A stretch of DNA of 64,000 nt from DATJBF01 sp035516795 (GTDB lineage: Bacteria > Verrucomicrobiota > Verrucomicrobiia > Palsa-1439). The stretch spans positions 1 through 64,000 of the forward strand of contig DATIZX010000037.1 of the NCBI GenBank assembly GCA_035516795.1. Direction: 5' to 3'. Positions 57,015 through 64,000 of the stretch are shown here, in pieces (the stretch's first letter is position 1; every line of letters starts with the position of its first letter). The translations under genes were made by a program, and so were the position numbers. The notes below the pieces were generated by a model. It searched no databases. It was not told where the DNA came from and was given only the letters and a program-made list of their open reading frames with translations.

Positions 57015-59741
57015 ATGCGACGATCGTTTCTACGGGGTCTTGCTGATTTCATTTGTCGATGGCCGCTGGCATTTGTGCTGGCGGGTGTGGCGCTGGCTAT
57101 CGCCGCTTCCGTGTATACGGCGCGGCACCTGGAATTCAAGACCAGCCGCAATGATCTGATCGGTCGCGACAGCGAATACTGGCGATTGTACAGTGCGTAC
57201 GCGCACGAATTTCGCGCCGAGGAAGATTACATCGTGTTGGTGGAAAGCGGCGATCCGCAACGCAACCGCAAGGTCATCGACTCGCTCGTCGCTACGCTGT
57301 TGTCGCCCACGAACAATCCGGCTCCGGGGGATAGTCCCGCCGCGCAACTGTTCACCCCGGACGATTTGTACTACCGTGTTGACTATGATGCGTTGAAGCG
57401 TTGGTTCCTTTATTACCTATCGATTGATGACCTGAAACAGATTCGTGATTCGATCAAGGATTTCAAACAACTGGTGGCCATCCTCCAACATCGTCCCAAA
57501 CTGGATACGTTCTTTGATTCGATGAATCGGATGTTGTGGCAGATGGAAGGGGCGCCCGAATCCGAGCGGCAACAGATGGAAGCTTTTCTGCCAACCGTGA
57601 CCGCGATTGTCGCCCAGATGGGCACCTTCAATTCGGGTGCAGAAGAAAATGCATTGTTATCGCCATGGGCGAATGCATTTTTCAGCACGGAAATGCTGGG
57701 CGAAGCCGAGCAGCAAATGCGTTGGCAGGGATACCAGACGTTCCGCAACGGACAGATGTTCCTGCTGTTGATCCATCCGCGCGTGGATGGCGGGAACGCC
57801 GCCGCGCTGCACGAAGCGACCATCCCGAAATTGCGGCGCATTCTGACCGAGGCGCGGAAACGATTTCCCGACGCAAAAATCAATCTCACGGGCGAGCCGG
57901 TATTGGACTTTGATGAAATGCGCCAGTCGCAGAACGACGCCACCAAAGCGACAGCGCTCACGTTTATTCTGATTTGCCTGTTGTTCGCGGTGAGTTTTCG
58001 CGAGGTGCTGCGACCGTTGCTGGCGGTCGGCTGCATGGTCATCGTGTTGGCCACCAGCATGGGTTACGTGACGCTTACCGTGGGCCATCTCAACATGATC
58101 ACGGTGACGTTTGCAGTCATGATTCTGGGTTTGGGAATCGATCTTGGTATCCAATTCATCGCCCGGTATGAGGAAGAACTGAACCGGGGCGCGCAACGCC
58201 GCGACGCGATCCACACAGCGATCGAATGCACCGGGCCGAGCATCGCGACGGCTGGCATCACGAACGCGGCCGCGTTTTTCGCCATGGGGTTGAGCGGTTT
58301 TCGAGGGGTGATCGAACTCGGCGTCATCGCCGGCGGCGGCATGTTGATCGCTTCCATAGCCACGTTGACCGTTTTGCCGTCGCTGCTCTTGCTCGTTCAT
58401 CGGCAACGCGAATCCAGACACATCCCGGCGCGCTCGGCGGCGACGTGGTTCGAGCAGCTTCTGCTGCGACGACCGTATCTGGTGCTGACCATCTGTGGCA
58501 TTCTGACGGTCGCAGCGCTGTTGGCAAGTTGGGCGGTGCGATTTGACTACAACGTGTTGAACCTGCAATCGCAGAAGCTGCCCTCGGTACAAACCGAATT
58601 GCGCCTGCTCGACGCCGATGTGGAATCGACTTTGTTCGCTTCGATCGTTTGCGACAATCTGGAGGAAGCGCGCCGATTGCAGAACCAACTCAGCAAGCTC
58701 CCCAGCGTGGCGACGGTCCATAGCATTGCCGAATTGATTCCCGAACACCAGAAGCAGAAGGCAGAGATTATCCGTGAGATTCAACACGAGTTGGGGCCTG
58801 TGCATTTCGACGTTCCAACCTACGATCCGGCTGACGCGGAATTGGTTATCCGCTCGCTGCAATCGCTGCGCTTGCACGCCAGCAAACTCGGCCGGGAAGG
58901 AAAGATCAGCCCGTCCGTGTTGACGCCGCTGACGAACGCCCTGAGCCAAACCCGCACGCAATTGCAGGACATGGATTCCTCGCAGTTGCAGACACGGCTG
59001 GCAAAGTACGAACAAAGATTCTACGCGGATCTGGAAGCGCAACTGCAACTCATGGAAAATCAGGTCGTGGATCGGCCCATGGGGCTGCAAGACATACCGC
59101 AGGAGGTCCGCAGGATGCTGGTCGGGAAAACGGGCAAACTATTGGTGCGCGTTTTCCCGAAAGAAAACATCTGGGAGCGGAACGCCCTGGTCGATTTTGT
59201 GCATCAGGTGCAAGCCGTAGCACCCAACGTGACGGGCACGCCACTGGGCATTTACGAATTTGTCGAGATTCTGAAAACTGGTTACTGCAAGGCCGCGCTG
59301 TGGGCGCTACTGGCGATCGCGATCCTGATTTTCGTCGACTTTCGTGGCGGGTACGCCACTCTGTTGACGATCTTGCCCTTGCTCGTGGGCATGGCGTGGA
59401 TGCTCGGGACCATGGTGATCCTGCATATCGATTTCAATCCCGCCAACATCATGGTGCTGCCGCTGCTCGTGGGAATCGGAGTCGCCTACGGAATCTACGT
59501 TGTCCAGCGCTACCGGGAGAGCGGTGAAGCCACGTTTTACAGCAAGAGCACCGGGCGGGCGGTCATTCTCTCGGCGTTAACAACCACTGTGGCTTTTGCG
59601 AGCCTGACCATTGGTGCGCATCGGGGAATTCACAGCTTGGGATTGGTCGTTACAATCGGGGTGATCGCCTGCTTGCTGGCCGCGTTGGTGCTCTTACCGG
59701 CGCTGTTAGAGGTCGCGCGCCGCAAGGGCTGGAAGGTGTAA
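57015..59741 (+). CDS. hpnN: Hopanoid RND-type transporter HpnN
   Basis: 908 residues of the MMPL/RND family. Span 1 is WPLAFVLAGVALAIAASVY. A large first periplasmic domain is followed by five to six spans (FILICLLFAVSF, VGCMVIVLATSMGYVTL) with the GLGIDLGIQFIARYEEE sterol-sensing-like motif. A second periplasmic domain and a second span block (ALLAIAILIFVDF, MVLPLLVGIGVAYGIYVVQR) follow. HpnN moves hopanoids from the inner to the outer membrane. It follows the aminotransferase by 54 bp, and its 3' end overlaps the convergent hpnG gene by 36 bp. Confidence 0.9.
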   Translation: MRRSFLRGLADFICRWPLAFVLAGVALAIAASVYTARHLEFKTSRNDLIGRDSEYWRLYSAYAHEFRAEEDYIVLVESGDPQRNRKVIDSLVATLLSPTNNPAPGDSPAAQLFTPDDLYYRVDYDALKRWFLYYLSIDDLKQIRDSIKDFKQLVAILQHRPKLDTFFDSMNRMLWQMEGAPESERQQMEAFLPTVTAIVAQMGTFNSGAEENALLSPWANAFFSTEMLGEAEQQMRWQGYQTFRNGQMFLLLIHPRVDGGNAAALHEATIPKLRRILTEARKRFPDAKINLTGEPVLDFDEMRQSQNDATKATALTFILICLLFAVSFREVLRPLLAVGCMVIVLATSMGYVTLTVGHLNMITVTFAVMILGLGIDLGIQFIARYEEELNRGAQRRDAIHTAIECTGPSIATAGITNAAAFFAMGLSGFRGVIELGVIAGGGMLIASIATLTVLPSLLLLVHRQRESRHIPARSAATWFEQLLLRRPYLVLTICGILTVAALLASWAVRFDYNVLNLQSQKLPSVQTELRLLDADVESTLFASIVCDNLEEARRLQNQLSKLPSVATVHSIAELIPEHQKQKAEIIREIQHELGPVHFDVPTYDPADAELVIRSLQSLRLHASKLGREGKISPSVLTPLTNALSQTRTQLQDMDSSQLQTRLAKYEQRFYADLEAQLQLMENQVVDRPMGLQDIPQEVRRMLVGKTGKLLVRVFPKENIWERNALVDFVHQVQAVAPNVTGTPLGIYEFVEILKTGYCKAALWALLAIAILIFVDFRGGYATLLTILPLLVGMAWMLGTMVILHIDFNPANIMVLPLLVGIGVAYGIYVVQRYRESGEATFYSKSTGRAVILSALTTTVAFASLTIGAHRGIHSLGLVVTIGVIACLLAALVLLPALLEVARRKGWKV

Positions 59742-60482
59742 ATTGCCGAGGGCCAATTCCAGGAAACGGGCGAGGCTGGCACCGGAACGCTTGGCACGAT
59801 AGCCAAGCCGGGCCAGGTCCCCGAGCACGCGCGGGTCGCGAACGCAACTCGAAAGCACGCGCTTGGCCCGAAGTTGCCCCAGCACAAAGTAATCGTTGAA
59901 CTCGCGGGGCAGATCCTCGTGATCGTTGTCCGTGATGCACCGCACGGCGAGAAAATCAATATGCCGGGCCGCGCAGACGGAGGCCACAGCGCTGGTTTCC
60001 ATGTCGACGGCCAGCGCGCCGGTGACGTTCCCAATGCGCTTTTTATTCGTCGCGCGCAAAACCATCTCGTCCGTAGTGATGATTTTCCCGTAATGGACGC
60101 GCATTTCCGTCGAGCCGTTGCCATTGATGCGTTTGGGATACGTGGTGGTGTGCATCAAATCACAAGTGATCTCAGACCCTTTGTCCTTCCGCAGTTCGAG
60201 AATTTCGGTGCCCACCACGATATCTCCGTCTTGGACGTGACTCTGGAGGCCGCCACCGAAACCGGCGCTGATAATCAGATCGGGCCGGTAACAGCGGACC
60301 GTCATCTCGGCGGCGATCCGGGCGCATTCCTTCCCGATGCCCAGTGCCAACAATGCGACGGGCTGTCCGGCCATGGTGCCTTCGTAAAAGTCAAGGTGCT
60401 CCTGGCGGACGAGATGGTTGGCCTGTGCGCGGCGGAGGATCGGCCGTAGTTCCTGACGGACCGCAACGAGAATAGCGATCAT
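59706..60482 (-). CDS. hpnG: Adenosylhopane nucleosidase HpnG
   Basis: 258 residues from ATG 60482. It is a nucleoside phosphorylase/nucleosidase-fold protein: IAILVAVRQELRPIL at the start, LLALGIGKECARIAAE, LIISAGFGGGLQ, ALAVDMETSAVASVCAARHI with the purine-site MET-Glu, and LAVRCITDNDHEDLP. HpnG releases adenine from adenosylhopane to give ribosylhopane, the step after HpnH. It lies 24 bp downstream of hpnH. Confidence 0.88.
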   Translation of the reverse strand: MIAILVAVRQELRPILRRAQANHLVRQEHLDFYEGTMAGQPVALLALGIGKECARIAAEMTVRCYRPDLIISAGFGGGLQSHVQDGDIVVGTEILELRKDKGSEITCDLMHTTTYPKRINGNGSTEMRVHYGKIITTDEMVLRATNKKRIGNVTGALAVDMETSAVASVCAARHIDFLAVRCITDNDHEDLPREFNDYFVLGQLRAKRVLSSCVRDPRVLGDLARLGYRAKRSGASLARFLELALGNLHLPALAARDL

Positions 60483-60506
60483 GGGAAATGGTTCATGAAC
60501 CGGAAG

Positions 60507-61853
60507 TTACTGGTCGCAGCCGTTGCCGGTTTTTCCGGCAGCCAGGGCTGCAGCTACTTCACGGTCAGCGATTACCCGCAAGACGTTTGCCTGAACGGCC
60601 TCGCGTTTGCCCGTGAGATGACCGCGGCCTGCAGTAACCCCGTTATAGACGTTCACGCCGGCCGCACCGGCAACCGGACTCGGGCGAGCTCCAAAATTGT
60701 ACTTGATCAGCTTCCACGTGTCGCCCGCCTGTTTGTCGATACCGAGCGATGGCGTCGGTTCGTAACCGCAATGTGTCATGCAGTTCTCGCAGCGCGGATC
60801 GCGCACCACGCCGTCAAAAACGCCGTACTTGTCCCAATCGACCTTTTCCAACATCTCTTGGTAATGGTCAAAATGACCATCGGTCATCAGGTAGCAAGGC
60901 GCTTTCCAACCCTTGATATTGCGGGTGGGGATGGCCCAGGCGGTGCAATGCAGATCGCGTTGGCCGGCCAGGAATTCCAAATAGATGGGGGAACCGAAGA
61001 AGGTGTATTTCTGCCCCCACTCGATGATGTTCTTGAATTTCTCCCGCGTGAGTTTGCGGGTCAGGAAGAAATCTTCCGGCTTCTTATTGAGCCGAACGAT
61101 CATATCCTTCTTGGCAGCGTCATATTCGTAGCCGGGCGTAATCGTGTGGCCGTCCACGCCCAGATGGGAGAGGAAATCGAACATTTGTTCAATCTCGGCC
61201 ATGTCCGTTTCCTTGTACACCGTGCAGTTGGTCGCGACCTGATATCCGAGAATCTTCGCCATTTTGATGGCTTCGATGCATTCCTTGAATACGCCTTCGC
61301 GTTCCACAATAAGGTCATGGATGTATTCCAAACCGTCGATGTGGACGTTCCAATACATCCATTTGCTGGGAGCGATGCCGGGACGACCATCGTTCTTGCC
61401 CTTGCGGATTTCGGCGGCTTCCTTTTCGGTGAGAAGCTTTTGCGCCAGCAGTTGCTTCAGGGCCGGCTCTTGGCTCGGGCTGTAGGAGCGCGCCAGGTAC
61501 TCGCGCATTTTCTTGCGCATGAACATTCCGTTGGTGCAGATATAAACGATCCGACCCTGTTCCAAGAGGCCGCGCACCAACTCTTCCACCTTCGGATAAA
61601 TGAGTGGTTCGCCACCGCAAATCGAAACCATCGGCGCGTTGCATTCCGTCGCGGCGCCGAGACAATCCTCCAGACTCATCATGTCTTTGAGATTGGTCGA
61701 GTATTCGCGGATTCGACCGCAACCCGTGCACGTGAGATTGCAGGTGTGCAAGGGCTCCAACTGCAGAACGAGCGCAAACTTGTCGGTTCTTCTGATCTTG
61801 TTGATGATGATGTGCCGCGCGATTTTAGCCGACAAGGCGAAGGGGAATCTCAT
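60507..61853 (-). CDS. hpnH: Radical SAM adenosylhopene-forming enzyme HpnH
   Basis: 448 residues from ATG 61853. The radical-SAM cluster motif is CNLTCTGC (Cx3Cx2C), with the SAM-binding GGEP in MVSICGGEPLIYP. A C-terminal cysteine-rich stretch (CENCMTHCGYEPTPSLGI) is typical of HpnH. The enzyme couples adenosyl to diploptene to start the C35 side chain. A PSPVAGAAGVNVYNG tail is longer than usual. It lies 33 bp downstream of shc on the same strand. Confidence 0.95.
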   Translation of the reverse strand: MRFPFALSAKIARHIIINKIRRTDKFALVLQLEPLHTCNLTCTGCGRIREYSTNLKDMMSLEDCLGAATECNAPMVSICGGEPLIYPKVEELVRGLLEQGRIVYICTNGMFMRKKMREYLARSYSPSQEPALKQLLAQKLLTEKEAAEIRKGKNDGRPGIAPSKWMYWNVHIDGLEYIHDLIVEREGVFKECIEAIKMAKILGYQVATNCTVYKETDMAEIEQMFDFLSHLGVDGHTITPGYEYDAAKKDMIVRLNKKPEDFFLTRKLTREKFKNIIEWGQKYTFFGSPIYLEFLAGQRDLHCTAWAIPTRNIKGWKAPCYLMTDGHFDHYQEMLEKVDWDKYGVFDGVVRDPRCENCMTHCGYEPTPSLGIDKQAGDTWKLIKYNFGARPSPVAGAAGVNVYNGVTAGRGHLTGKREAVQANVLRVIADREVAAALAAGKTGNGCDQ

Positions 61854-61886
61854 TCGTGGGCTCTCCTGTATTTCGTCTTTGTTGCC

Positions 61887-63959
61887 TTAGATTTCCGTCA
61901 AATGCGCCAGGGCGCGCAACCGCGCCACCTTCCGCAAAATCCTGGGTTGCTTGAAAAACAACTGAATGACGCGCGATTTCTCCTGCTCGCGCGGCACGGG
62001 CGGAAAACTGTGCAAGGCGTGGCGCGCATACATGCCGAGCGCCATCAACGGAAAATAATGACAATAAAAGTGATATCGCAAATAAAAGACGCGCGGGAAT
62101 CCGGTGCCAGTAAACTGCTGTTCCTCCCAGGTGCCGTCGATCTCCTGGTGATTGAGCAGGTATTGAATGCCGTGCGTCAATTCGGGTGAATGGACCTCGC
62201 CGGCCGAAATCAAGCCCATGACGGCCCAGGCCGTTTGGGAAGCCGTGCTTTTGCCGAGGCCTTTGAACTGTGAATCATCATAGCTGCGAAGCGATTCGCC
62301 CCAGCCACCATCGGCGTTCTGTGAAGACTTCAACCAGGCGACCGCGCGACGGATATACGGCAGACGCATGTCTTCGCCGATGACTCGTAAGCCGCGCAAT
62401 ACCTGCCACGTCCCATAAACGTAATTCGTGCCCCAGCGCCCGAACCAGGAACCATCCGCGCTCTGGTCACGCTTCAAGAAGGCGATGGCCTTCTGTACGC
62501 ATTCGTCTTCGGTGGTGAATCCGAAGTGACCCAATGTCTCCAGCACGCGGGCCGTAATGTCGGCGGTGCTCGGATCAATCATCGCGTTGTGATCGGCGAA
62601 CGGGACCTGCGTGAACAGCCACTTGTCATTGTCCTTGTCGAAGCTGGCCCAGCCCCCATCCTTACCCTGCATTCCCAGTACCCACCGAATCCCGCGGCGT
62701 ATGGCAGCAGATTTCTCACGGTCGAAGGATGTGTGGACACGGTTCAGCGCCATCAAGACCATGATCGTATCGTCCACATCAGTATAAAACTCATTGTCAT
62801 ATTCGAAAAACCAGCCACCGACAGGTTTGTTCGGCTCGGTATACCGGTGGCTCTCGGAGTGTTTCACACGCCAGTCGCCAGGGCGGTGCACCTCTTTATC
62901 GAGCAACCAGCGTGTGGCCGCCTGGAGCGAGAGATGATTCGCGGGCAGACCCGACTCGTGCAAAGCGTTGATGCTGATCGCCGTGTCCCAAACCGGTGAG
63001 AAACATGGCTGAAGACGTAAGGTGTCGCCTTCCTCAATCTTCAGCTTCTCCATCTCGCGAATACCCTGCACGACGAGATAGCTCTCATTGGTGTAGCCCA
63101 AGGTGCGCAGCGACATGACGTAATTGGCCATGGCGGGAAAGATCGCTCCCAAACCGCCGGGAGTACGTCCGTGTTCGATTACCCAACGTTCGGCCTTGCG
63201 CATGGCGTGCCGGCGCAAGACCGGCAGAGGATGATGGCGGTGGACGAACTTGAGAACATTATCCACAACCAGAAAGAAATTGTGCCACGTAAACGTCCGC
63301 AAATCGCGCTGAAGACGTATATCGGCATCCGGGCGACCGCCCACCCAGAGTTCATCGATATGGACAGCCGTCGGCAACGGTTTGACGGGTTCCCGCGAAC
63401 GAATGATGGAGAGCGGCACCAGCATTGCGCGCGACCATGCTGACATATTGTAGATGCTGAAGCTGAACCACTTCGGCAGCAGAATGAGTTCTGGTGGGAT
63501 GGCTGGACATCCCCCCCAGGGATACAACCCGATCATTGCTAGGTAGATCTTCGTGAAGGTGTTGCAGCGTGTCACGCCCCCTGCGGCCAAAATCGCCATG
63601 CGAGTCTTTGCCATGTGAGGCGCATTGAGGGGATCACCGGCCAACTTGAGAGCCAGATACCCCTTTACCGACGCGCTCAACTCCATCGGCCCGCCCGGAT
63701 AAATCGCCCAACCGCCTTCGTGCAGAATCTTTGACCGGATGTAATTGGCTGCTTTCCGAACCTTTGTTGGCTCCAAACTATCGATGAAGTGCAGGTAGAT
63801 CAGGTACTCGGATTCGAGGATGGTGTCGCCTTCCAATTCTGCGCACCAATGCCCATCGACCGCCTGTTTTTCCAGAAGCCAGTCCTGCGCGCCATCGATT
63901 GCAGCTTCGAGACGCTCAGTGAGTTGTAAAGACATCGATTGTTGTGCTGCCTGAATCAT
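61887..63959 (-). CDS. shc: Squalene-hopene cyclase
   Basis: 690 residues from ATG 63959 (ATG 63935 is also possible). The catalytic DXDD motif is in FYTDVDDTIMVLMAL. QW repeats are visible (QAVDGHWCAELEGD, QGKDGGWASFDKD, QSADGSWFGRWG, QNADGGWGESL), plus WGTNYVYGTWQVL and the C-terminal FTGTGFPRVFYLRYHFYCHY. The enzyme cyclises squalene to hopene/hopanol at the membrane. It leads shc-hpnH-hpnG, and its start overlaps the stop of a gene that runs off the window (ATGA). Confidence 0.96.
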   Translation of the reverse strand: MIQAAQQSMSLQLTERLEAAIDGAQDWLLEKQAVDGHWCAELEGDTILESEYLIYLHFIDSLEPTKVRKAANYIRSKILHEGGWAIYPGGPMELSASVKGYLALKLAGDPLNAPHMAKTRMAILAAGGVTRCNTFTKIYLAMIGLYPWGGCPAIPPELILLPKWFSFSIYNMSAWSRAMLVPLSIIRSREPVKPLPTAVHIDELWVGGRPDADIRLQRDLRTFTWHNFFLVVDNVLKFVHRHHPLPVLRRHAMRKAERWVIEHGRTPGGLGAIFPAMANYVMSLRTLGYTNESYLVVQGIREMEKLKIEEGDTLRLQPCFSPVWDTAISINALHESGLPANHLSLQAATRWLLDKEVHRPGDWRVKHSESHRYTEPNKPVGGWFFEYDNEFYTDVDDTIMVLMALNRVHTSFDREKSAAIRRGIRWVLGMQGKDGGWASFDKDNDKWLFTQVPFADHNAMIDPSTADITARVLETLGHFGFTTEDECVQKAIAFLKRDQSADGSWFGRWGTNYVYGTWQVLRGLRVIGEDMRLPYIRRAVAWLKSSQNADGGWGESLRSYDDSQFKGLGKSTASQTAWAVMGLISAGEVHSPELTHGIQYLLNHQEIDGTWEEQQFTGTGFPRVFYLRYHFYCHYFPLMALGMYARHALHSFPPVPREQEKSRVIQLFFKQPRILRKVARLRALAHLTEI

Positions 63960-64000
63960 TCTCCTTCAGCCGCCTTTCCCTCCCTAACCTTCGGCATGGG
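63956..64000 (-). CDS. C-terminal end of an upstream gene (truncated by window)
   Basis: The last 45 bases on the minus strand are open and read PMPKVREGKAAEGE, then TGA overlapping the shc ATG as ATGA. An earlier hopanoid or squalene gene in the same operon is likely, but 14 codons cannot identify it. Confidence 0.35.
   Translation of the reverse strand, partial: PMPKVREGKAAEGE

Noticed and set aside
57657..59090. Long minus-strand open frame opposite hpnN
   Set aside because: Composition is His/Gln/Arg-rich with no motif; hpnN on the other strand is certain.
1..64000. CRISPR arrays or rRNA genes
   Set aside because: No regularly spaced direct repeats with unique spacers and no rRNA signature stretches were found on reading both strands.

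Overview
The window looks like chromosomal DNA of a free-living member of the Verrucomicrobiota (Pedosphaera/Limisphaera-like). This is an inference from content: secreted glycoside hydrolases without SusC/SusD pairs, ECF sigma factors beside a zinc-ribbon Ser/Thr kinase, ECF factors with multi-span membrane tails, a hopanoid locus, and many GC-rich palindromic repeats of the TGTAG... and GGTAGGGCG... types. No rRNA, tRNA or CRISPR array was found.

Layout. 1-7.6 kb: a truncated PhoB-like response regulator with a three-repeat operator candidate, decayed genes, the nucleoside-salvage operon deoA-punA-cdd (minus strand, overlapping genes; deoA and cdd carry repeat-derived in-frame insertions), and a family B DNA polymerase that seems to have lost all three exonuclease motifs. 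7.7-10.2 kb: a TIM-barrel isomerase/epimerase-like protein, a repeat-rich spacer, an acidic zinc-ribbon protein and a metallo-beta-lactamase-fold hydrolase. 10.3-19.7 kb: a carbohydrate locus with a GH78 alpha-L-rhamnosidase divergent from a sugar transporter fused to a glycoside hydrolase, then two more secreted hydrolases. 20.2-21.2 kb: an ECF sigma factor and a Cys-rich exported protein.

21.25-25.64 kb is the most striking part. It is an intact 4,377-bp transposon with 18-bp perfect inverted ends and an 8-bp target duplication. It encodes an IS1-like transposase, a PIN-nuclease operon with a small DNA-binding-like protein, and a DNA methyltransferase plus a BglII-type restriction endonuclease whose stop codon lies inside the right terminal repeat. 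It sits just upstream of pyrH.

26.5-41.2 kb is almost all on the minus strand: a carboxypeptidase-regulatory-domain protein, an ankyrin protein, a large kinase with a SecD-like domain, its ECF partner, and three long ECF sigma factors each fused to several membrane spans. 41.3-46.0 kb is a GH31-GH74 pair fitting xyloglucan breakdown. 46.1-52.6 kb holds small exported proteins, two GNAT acetyltransferases (one followed by an attC-like structure), a PQQ-propeller protein and a rhomboid protease. 52.7-55.4 kb is a decayed defence patch: a HEPN-type protein, a truncated methyltransferase and a DUF4160/DUF2442 pair. 55.5-64.0 kb is a hopanoid locus: shc-hpnH-hpnG on the minus strand converge on an hpnO-like aminotransferase and hpnN on the plus strand. 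Together these could make adenosylhopane, convert it toward aminated side-chain hopanoids, and move hopanoids to the outer membrane.
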